This document shows, one piece after another, positions 29,626 through 34,585 of a DNA stretch of 34,585 nucleotides. The notes under the pieces are model-generated. The model did not search any database. It was not told where the DNA came from and saw nothing but the letters and a program-made list of their open reading frames with translations. Each line of letters begins with the position of its first letter. The stretch's first letter is position 1. The translations under genes and the position numbers were made by a program. This DNA is from Planctomycetota bacterium. GTDB taxonomy: Bacteria > Planctomycetota > UBA8108 > UBA1146 > JAJFFE01. The stretch covers positions 1 to 34,585 of the forward strand of contig JAJFFE010000205.1 in the NCBI GenBank assembly GCA_021776775.1, in the 5' to 3' direction.

Positions 29626-31301
29626 GCACGCGGCCTCTCGAAATGGCTGGTGGAGATGGGATACTCCTCCTGTTTGCGAAACACCGTGTCTTGTGTGTTC
29701 GGAACGGGATCGGGATAGTCCTCGCGGTAGTGTCCACCGCGGCTCTCACGACGATGGAGCGCGGCGGTCGCAATGAGTTCCGCCACCAGCGCAATATCGC
29801 GGAGTTCGATCAGCTCTCGCGAGACCCAGTGCGACCAGTAGTACTCTTCGATCATTCCGCGCCGCGCCGCGATCATCTCGAGTAGATCTCGAAGCCCGGC
29901 CTCCGTACGGACGATTCCCGCGTACGAGGTCATTTCGTTTCGGAGTCCACGCCAGTGGGAGTTGAGCTGACTGGCTCGTCGATCGTCGATCCGACCCGGC
30001 GAGTCCCAGCCCAAGCTTCTTCGTGTCTGAAGGGGCTCGTCGAGACACTCGACACTCGCTTCCGCCGCGAGCGCCGCCATGACCGCCCCTTCCAGCAGCG
30101 AATTGCTGGCGAGTCGATTCGCTCCGTGCAACCCGGTGAACGCGCTCTCCCCGATGACGAAGAGGCGCGAGAGATCGCTTCGCCCCGACGGATCCGTGAG
30201 CACGCCGCCGCACAAGTAGTGTGCCGCGGGGACCACCGGGATCATCTCGCGGCGGGGGTCGATGCCTAACTTAGCCAACGTCGACACGATCAGCGGGAAA
30301 TGGCTCTCCAACTTCTCGGAGCCGAGATGGCGAACGTCGAGATACACATGGTCGTAGCCACCACGTTCCATCTCAGTAAAAATGCCGCGCACGACTTTGT
30401 CACGAGTCGCGAGTTCCATGTGCTCTGGCTGGTGACGTTTCATGAACCGTTCACCCGAGTTTGGCAAGCAGAGGTAGCCGCCCTCCCCGCGCAGAGCTTC
30501 GGTGATCAGGAAGTTGTTCACCTCGGAGTGAAACAAGAGCGTGGGATGGAACTGGAAGAACTCGAGGTTGCCGAGCCTCGCTCCGGCGCGATAACTCATG
30601 GCGAGTCCGTCGCCGGTGGCAAACTCCGAGTTGCTCGTGTAGCGGTATACTTTGCCCGCTCCACCGGTGGCGAGCACGGTGGCGCGCGCGGTCAACGCGT
30701 GGATCACGCCGTTTTGGCCCTCGAGCATGTACGCCCCGAGAACTTCGGATCGACCGCCCGGCACGTGCTTCGGTGTTTGCACGATGAGCGAAACGGCCGT
30801 GTAGCCTTCGAAGAGCTGAACTTCGGCGCTCGCTCGAACGCGTGCGACCAACGTGTCGATGATGGCCGCCCCGGTTCGATCTCCCGCGTGGTAGATCCTT
30901 CGCCGAGAGTGACCGCCTTCCAGGGTCAGGTCGAACGCTTCGCCTCCGCCGCCGCGATCGAACGGAACGCCGCGCTCGATCAATCGCTCCATGCATGCGG
31001 GGGCTCGTTCGAGAATCTCGCGGACCGATTTTTCGTGACAGAGTCCGTCGCCCGCAGCGAGCGTATCTTGAACATGTTGCTCGATGGAGTCATCGGAACG
31101 GGCAACGCTCGCGATACCGCCCTGCGCGTATCGGCTGTTGCCTTCGCCGACGACGTCCTTGGTCACCAACGCAATCCGAATACCCGGACGTCGCGCGATC
31201 AAGTCCAGCACGTACGAGAGGCCGGCAATCCCACTGCCTACGACGAGGACGTCGAACTCCTCCTCGCGCCCTCGCTGTTGAGACGTCCCGATCGAATTCA
31301 T
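29622..31301 (-). CDS. nadB: L-aspartate oxidase NadB
   Basis: The start chosen is ATG 31299-31301, which has AGAGG six nt upstream, giving 559 residues; an ATG two codons earlier and a TTG at 31317-31319 are alternatives. The FAD fold is DVLVVGSGIAGLSYVLDL, followed by VVGEGNSRYAQGGIASV, GHSRRRIYHAGDRTGAAI, ATGGAGKVYRYTSN, the active-site region EFFQFHPTLLF, then YLCGGVLTDPSGRSDLSRLFVIGESAFTGLHGANRLASNSLLEG. NadB oxidises L-aspartate to iminoaspartate, passed to NadA. The tail has the helical C-terminal domain with paired aromatic residues (EEYYWSHWVS). nadC is not in the window. It is divergent from an unknown gene, with 194 nt between them. Confidence 0.95.
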   Translation of the reverse strand: MNSIGTSQQRGREEEFDVLVVGSGIAGLSYVLDLIARRPGIRIALVTKDVVGEGNSRYAQGGIASVARSDDSIEQHVQDTLAAGDGLCHEKSVREILERAPACMERLIERGVPFDRGGGGEAFDLTLEGGHSRRRIYHAGDRTGAAIIDTLVARVRASAEVQLFEGYTAVSLIVQTPKHVPGGRSEVLGAYMLEGQNGVIHALTARATVLATGGAGKVYRYTSNSEFATGDGLAMSYRAGARLGNLEFFQFHPTLLFHSEVNNFLITEALRGEGGYLCLPNSGERFMKRHQPEHMELATRDKVVRGIFTEMERGGYDHVYLDVRHLGSEKLESHFPLIVSTLAKLGIDPRREMIPVVPAAHYLCGGVLTDPSGRSDLSRLFVIGESAFTGLHGANRLASNSLLEGAVMAALAAEASVECLDEPLQTRRSLGWDSPGRIDDRRASQLNSHWRGLRNEMTSYAGIVRTEAGLRDLLEMIAARRGMIEEYYWSHWVSRELIELRDIALVAELIATAALHRRESRGGHYREDYPDPVPNTQDTVFRKQEEYPISTSHFERPRA

Positions 31302-31495
31302 TCGCATCCTCTGTCTCAAGTCGTGCCGCTGTCCGGGAGAGACGACTCACCCGCGGCTCTCGAAGTGGCACGTTCTACACTAGTCCTGGGTCTAGCGAGA
31401 GGTCTCTCGAACTCACCGTCGACCCACGGCCCGGTCGCCGTTAGCATACTCCTCGAGCCCTTCGTGTGGGCCCCTCCTCTCCCCGCGGTTCTTGA

Positions 31496-32395
31496 ATGAG
31501 CGAGCATCTCATGATCGACTTTCTCGGGCGTAACGGCTGGGGCCTCGCCGTGATCGTCTCGCTAGGTGTCGCCTCCATCGCAGCGGGCCCCACGAACCAA
31601 GAGAAGCCGACTGATCCTCAGACATCGCTTCTTGATGAAGTGACGGCCTATCGGACGGCACTCGATCGCGCGGCGAAGTTCTCCACTTCGAGCGGCGACC
31701 TCGGGGTCAACGTCATGATTTATCGTGACGCGTTCGAGTACGAAGTCGTCGATCGCTTAGCTCTCGAACTCGCGAAGGAGAAGCCTCTGCCGCTGGTGCT
31801 CGACGCGCTACAGGAGCGGCGCAAGGAATTAGACCGACTCAAGGACCACGCCGGTATCCGACTCGAGCTCACCCACCCACGACACGAGCCACAGCTCAAA
31901 CCAGGGAAACCGCAAACGGTTCACATCTTCCCGGCGGCGCTCGATAAGAGCGCGCCGGTGATCATCGGCAAGAAGCGGCAGCGCTGGGCCGCTTGGCGAC
32001 CGTTGGCGGGTATGAAGCCAACCCGAGTGCAGGTGGCGCGGCATTACAAATTCATCAAGCGTCGCGAAGTCCCCATCATGAGCGAGCTGACGCCAAAGAC
32101 GAAGCGGTTTGTGTTTGCGGGGGCGCGACAGTCTATTTGGGGCCTTCTGTCTCCGGCCGCTCTGCGCGGCAAGAGTCGCCAGCTGCGCGTCACCCTTCCT
32201 GAGATCGACATGTACCGCGGCCCGTTCGACGGACGCCAGGTGGTGGATCTCAACGCCGACGGGCATTCGTGGCAGCGAAAGCTAGCCATCTCAGTCGACG
32301 GGACCGTACCGAGCGGCTGGCCCGAACCGCCAAACCGAGTTCGCGAGATTCTGGATAGGTTTCGTGCGAAACCTGACGATTCGTCGCCAAAATAA
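31496..32395 (+). CDS. Unknown exported or membrane-anchored protein next to the BMC operon
   Basis: The product is 299 residues, or 294 from ATG 31511; neither start has a good ribosome-binding site. One hydrophobic segment near the N terminus (GWGLAVIVSLGVASIAAG) is followed by PTNQEKPTDPQTS, so it could be a signal peptide or anchor. The mature part has a charged helix (LDALQERRKELDRLKDHAG), then mixed sequence with strand-like stretches (TVHIFPAALDKSAPVIIG, RQLRVTLPEIDMYRGPFDGRQVVDL). I recognise no domain or active-site motif. It is divergent from nadB and ends 76 nt before the first shell-protein gene, with a promoter-like sequence between, so it is probably not part of that operon. Confidence 0.6.
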   Translation: MSEHLMIDFLGRNGWGLAVIVSLGVASIAAGPTNQEKPTDPQTSLLDEVTAYRTALDRAAKFSTSSGDLGVNVMIYRDAFEYEVVDRLALELAKEKPLPLVLDALQERRKELDRLKDHAGIRLELTHPRHEPQLKPGKPQTVHIFPAALDKSAPVIIGKKRQRWAAWRPLAGMKPTRVQVARHYKFIKRREVPIMSELTPKTKRFVFAGARQSIWGLLSPAALRGKSRQLRVTLPEIDMYRGPFDGRQVVDLNADGHSWQRKLAISVDGTVPSGWPEPPNRVREILDRFRAKPDDSSPK

Positions 32396-32410
32396 TGGTC
32401 CCGACTCGCG

Positions 32411-32439
32411 CTGATCCTTTTTCGTTCCGCGGCTACAAT
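32411..32439 (+). promoter_or_regulatory. Probable sigma-70-type promoter of the BMC operon
   Basis: CTGATC (32411-32416) and TACAAT (32434-32439) are separated by 17 nt. The -10 matches consensus at five of six positions; the -35 matches at three. Transcription would start near 32446, about 26 nt before the first shell-protein ATG, which has AAAGGA nine nt upstream. Confidence 0.45.
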
Positions 32440-32471
32440 CCGACGGCTCGGAACCGAAAGGACGCGGTCGC

Positions 32472-32756
32472 ATGCTGTACGGTCGAGTAGTCGGAACGAT
32501 CTGGGCCACCCGAAAAGATGAAAAGCTCGAGGGTCTCTCGTTTCGCATTGTCGAAAAATTGGGTTTCGACGGCGCTGCCTCAGGTAGCCACGTCGTCGCC
32601 ATCGATACCGTGAGTGCTGGGGTTGGCGAGATCGTCCTCGTCGCCCAGGGCTCGTCGGCGCGCCAGACAGCCGAGACCAAAGACCGACCGGTCGACGCGG
32701 TCATCATGGCAATTGTCGATAACCACGAATTGAACGACGCGGGCGCCCCCCGATGA
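32472..32756 (+). CDS. BMC-P pentameric shell protein 1 (EutN/CcmL family)
   Basis: The 94-residue product matches the EutN/CcmL fold: MLYGRVVGTIWATRKDEKLEGLSFRIVE at the start, then the signature VVAIDTVSAGVGEIVLVAQGSSAR near 41-64 and the closing strand PVDAVIMAIVD. These proteins form pentamers that cap the vertices of the icosahedral microcompartment shell. A charged tail (NHELNDAGAPR) follows. It opens an operon whose next four genes each overlap by four nt. The isomerase and aldolase encoded with it suggest a sugar-phosphate-degrading compartment. Confidence 0.93.
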   Translation: MLYGRVVGTIWATRKDEKLEGLSFRIVEKLGFDGAASGSHVVAIDTVSAGVGEIVLVAQGSSARQTAETKDRPVDAVIMAIVDNHELNDAGAPR

Positions 32757-33652
32757 GCTCCGAAACGCCCGATCGAGCGCCGCGGCCCGCTGATCCGCTC
32801 CGTGCAGATCCGCTCCGTGACGAGGTTCGTGCCCGGGTACGCGCCGCGCTCGTCGCGCAATCTGCCGGACCATCCGAGCGCCCGGTTCTCTTGACCGACG
32901 AGTGGCTGGGGATCCTCACCGAACACGACATTCAGCGTCTCGCCGAACAGCTCGGCGGCCGGTTCGATGACCCGCGTTGGAAACGCCTTCTCTCCGACGG
33001 GCGGCTCACACCTCTCGCCCGCGAGGTCCTCGAAAACCAGTTGGCGCGCGTCTCTCCGCCGCCGCCACCGAAGACGGTTCCGGCCAACCGCGGCGCTTCG
33101 CAAGCAGCATCGCCGAGCGACCCGGCCCCCAGCGGCTCTCCAACGCCATCGCACGCGTCCGACGAAGCGACGAAGACGAACGCGACCTCGCCACCGCTCG
33201 AGACAATCGCCGTCGGGGCCGACCACGGCGGATACTCCTTGAAAGAGCTACTCGCAGAACATTTGCGAGCGCGCGGATTCGCGGTGCTCGACTGCGGGAC
33301 CGACAGTACGGATGCGTGCGACTACCCGGTCTTCGCCCGGCGAGTCGCCGAGCGCGTGCGAGATGGCGCGGCGATCGCCGGGGTCGTGGTTGACGGAGCG
33401 GGAATAGGCTCCGCAATGACGGTGAATAAAGTCTCCGGTGTGCGGGCCGCGCACTGTCATAACACCGTCGAGGCGCGCAACGCCCGCGAGCACAATCACG
33501 CTCACATCGTGACGCTCGGCGCGGGATTCGTGGGTCCGCTCCTCGCGAGAGAGATTGTCGATCGCTTCCTGGCCACTCCGTTCGGTGGAGATCGTCACGC
33601 GCGACGCGTCGCTATGATCGAGACGGATACGCAAGGAGCGATCGCACCATGA
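32753..33652 (+). CDS. RpiB/LacAB-family sugar-phosphate isomerase with long BMC-type N-terminal extension
   Basis: Residues about 150-299 form the RpiB domain: TIAVGADHGGYSLKELLAEHL, VLDCGTDSTDACDYPVFA, VVVDGAGIGSAMTVNKVSGVRAA and AREHNHAHIVTLGAG. The family interconverts ribose 5-phosphate and ribulose 5-phosphate or, in LacA/LacB, galactose and tagatose 6-phosphates. At the position of the usual catalytic Cys (VCGTGIG in RpiB) this protein has Asp214 (VDGAGIG), as in the LacAB branch, so the substrate is open. The first 149 residues are foreign to RpiB: an amphipathic helix (DPLRDEVRARVRAALVAQ, about 19-36), a folded-looking segment (LTDEWLGILTEHDIQRLAEQLGG), and a Pro/Ser/Ala-rich linker (100-148). 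The helix-plus-linker plan is that of encapsulation peptides that target BMC cargo. It overlaps both neighbouring shell genes by ATGA. Confidence 0.88.
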   Translation: MSSETPDRAPRPADPLRADPLRDEVRARVRAALVAQSAGPSERPVLLTDEWLGILTEHDIQRLAEQLGGRFDDPRWKRLLSDGRLTPLAREVLENQLARVSPPPPPKTVPANRGASQAASPSDPAPSGSPTPSHASDEATKTNATSPPLETIAVGADHGGYSLKELLAEHLRARGFAVLDCGTDSTDACDYPVFARRVAERVRDGAAIAGVVVDGAGIGSAMTVNKVSGVRAAHCHNTVEARNAREHNHAHIVTLGAGFVGPLLAREIVDRFLATPFGGDRHARRVAMIETDTQGAIAP

Positions 33653-33921
33653 ACTTCGGAACCGTTGTCGGCACGCTGTGGGCGACGCAGCGCCACGAAA
33701 CAACCGAGCGGCTGAGCTTGCGGATCGTTCGCCCAGAAGACGCAGAGGGCAACACGGTCGGCGATCCCATCGTCGCCGTCGATACGATGAGTGCGGGCGT
33801 CGGCGAGCGGGTGTTCTACGTAACGGCCCGCGAGGCCGTTCTTGCCATACCGGATGTCGAAGAGGCGCCGATTGACGCGACGATCGTCGGCCTCGTGGAG
33901 GGGATAGAGCTTTCCACATGA
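33649..33921 (+). CDS. BMC-P pentameric shell protein 2 (EutN/CcmL family)
   Basis: The 90-residue product begins MNFGTVVGTLWATQRHETTERLSLRIVRPED and contains the family signature VAVDTMSAGVGERVFYVTAREAVLAIPD and the closing strand PIDATIVGLVEGIEL. The usual GSSAR after the signature is replaced by TAREAVLAI, which sets it apart from shell proteins 1 and 3. Its ATG overlaps the isomerase stop (33649-33652). It would occupy vertices of the same shell, perhaps with a different partner or pore. Confidence 0.92.
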   Translation: MNFGTVVGTLWATQRHETTERLSLRIVRPEDAEGNTVGDPIVAVDTMSAGVGERVFYVTAREAVLAIPDVEEAPIDATIVGLVEGIELST

Positions 33922-34199
33922 TGATCGCCACTGTAACGGGGACGCTATTCGCAACGCGAAAGCACCCTCGCTTCGAGGGAAAAACGCTGTTGGTCGTGCG
34001 CGAGGAGACACCGGAGGGAACTCCCTTTGGCCCGACGTTTCTCGCCATCGATGCCGTCGAAGCGGGAGTGGGCGACCGGGTCGTGATCAACAAGGAAGGC
34101 TCGAGCGCACGGCTGATGCTGGACGACGACGAGATTCCGGTGCAAGCCGTGATCGTAGCCGTGATCGACCGTATCGACCATGAGGGGTGGAACGAATGA
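33918..34199 (+). CDS. BMC-P pentameric shell protein 3 (EutN/CcmL family)
   Basis: The 93-residue product reads MMIATVTGTLFATRKHPRFEGKTLLVVREE, then FLAIDAVEAGVGDRVVINKEGSSARLMLDDDEIPVQAVIVAVIDRID, a canonical EutN/CcmL sequence with the GSSAR motif. Two ATG codons in a row begin the gene, the first overlapping the previous stop (33918-33921). It is followed, again with a four-nt overlap, by the DeoC aldolase gene. Three different pentamer proteins in one locus are also known from the planctomycete-verrucomicrobial (PVM) compartments. Confidence 0.93.
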   Translation: MMIATVTGTLFATRKHPRFEGKTLLVVREETPEGTPFGPTFLAIDAVEAGVGDRVVINKEGSSARLMLDDDEIPVQAVIVAVIDRIDHEGWNE

Positions 34200-34585
34200 C
34201 ACATGCAACTCCGGGTACTCCGGGTTTTGAACAACTCGTCGACCAGATCACCGATCAGGTCTTAGCCCAAGTGTCGGACCGCACCGTCAGCCTTCCCCCC
34301 GGGGTGAATCCCGTTGGCAACGCCTTGCCGCCGGCCGAGTTACTGCGTGAGGCGCCGGATCGAATCGGGTGCCTGCCGTTCTTGGACGAACACGACGGGT
34401 TCTCGACAGCCGACGAGGCGAAACTCGCGGCGAGAGTCGCGAGCATCGTCGATCACACGCTCCTCAAACCCGACGCCACAGCAGCGGAAATCGACCGCAT
34501 GTGTGAAGAGGCAGTCGAGTACCGCTTCGCCAGCGTCTGCGTCAATCCCACTTGGGCAAAGCGTGTTGCAGACCATCTGCGGGGC
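34196..34585 (+). CDS. deoC: Deoxyribose-phosphate aldolase (DeoC), N-terminal part, runs off the right edge
   Basis: The frame starts at ATG 34196, overlapping the previous stop (ATGA), and is open to the end (130 residues). Residues about 79-130 match the start of class I DeoC: LAARVASIVDHTLLKPDATAAEIDRMCEEAVEYRFASVCVNPTWAKRVADHL. The catalytic Lys region lies beyond the window. DeoC splits 2-deoxyribose 5-phosphate into acetaldehyde and glyceraldehyde 3-phosphate. The first 78 residues are an addition: a predicted amphipathic helix (GFEQLVDQITDQVLAQVS at 10-27) followed by a Pro-rich linker (SLPPGVNPVGNALPPAELL), the layout of an encapsulation peptide. With the isomerase and shell genes this points to an SPU-type BMC, where acetaldehyde is contained. 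Confidence 0.9.
   Translation, partial: MTHATPGTPGFEQLVDQITDQVLAQVSDRTVSLPPGVNPVGNALPPAELLREAPDRIGCLPFLDEHDGFSTADEAKLAARVASIVDHTLLKPDATAAEIDRMCEEAVEYRFASVCVNPTWAKRVADHLRG

Noticed and set aside
31366..31380. TGGCAC as the -24 part of a sigma-54 promoter
   Set aside because: The -12 position reads ACACT rather than TTGCA or TTGCT, so only half the element is present.
30300..31499. Long plus-strand open frame opposite nadB
   Set aside because: It is a mirror of nadB codon bias in GC-rich DNA; the translation has no domain, and nadB itself is unmistakable.

Overview
The window is GC-rich, densely coded bacterial DNA, most likely from a member of the Planctomycetota or a related PVC lineage. 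This rests on a bacterial microcompartment (BMC) operon at the right end, exported EF-hand and LTXXQ proteins behind an ECF sigma factor, a DUF222-like HNH nuclease and many long lineage-type hypothetical membrane proteins. The phylum is inferred from gene content; no rRNA or tRNA gene is visible.

Left end (1-4.6 kb). An IS66-type transposase fragment runs off the left edge and has replaced the 3' end of a small secreted-protein gene. Two unknown membrane proteins follow on the minus strand. A divergent gene encodes a secreted protein with a His/Cys pair like clan CD (caspase/gingipain-type) peptidases.

4.6-12.9 kb. A minus-strand operon holds an ABC-2 exporter (ATPase, permease with a His-rich loop, a 583-aa membrane-anchored partner) and adenosine deaminase. 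Divergently, a second related permease precedes an orphan sigma-54 activator with an unrecognised N-terminal domain.

12.9-16.2 kb. A short GlpD-like FAD dehydrogenase and an FGGY (glycerol-kinase-like) kinase form a probable glycerol-type module. A VOC/glyoxalase-fold gene follows on the other strand.

16.2-19.0 kb. A minus-strand operon encodes an ECF sigma factor, a short membrane anti-sigma candidate, an LTXXQ/Spy-CnrX-like exported protein and an exported EF-hand protein, closed by a strong terminator. It looks like an envelope-sensing regulatory unit.

19.1-25.5 kb (plus strand). A SNF2 helicase with an N-terminal membrane segment and HhH motif, a membrane-anchored EEP-fold protein with a degenerate active site, a NeuB-type sialic-acid synthase, a stand-alone STN-domain secreted protein, and an HNH nuclease gene associated with a repeated perfect palindrome.

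25.8-31.3 kb (minus strand). LhgO (L-2-hydroxyglutarate oxidase) with MoaA, then NadA and NadB, which make quinolinate for NAD synthesis.

31.5-34.6 kb (plus strand). An unknown membrane or secreted protein, then a tightly coupled BMC operon: three BMC-P (EutN/CcmL) pentamer proteins, an RpiB/LacAB-family isomerase with a long N-terminal extension, and a DeoC aldolase running off the right edge. All four junctions overlap by ATGA. The content matches the sugar-phosphate-utilising (SPU) class of BMC loci, in which DeoC would release acetaldehyde inside the shell. Hexameric shell proteins and the aldehyde dehydrogenase would lie beyond the window.
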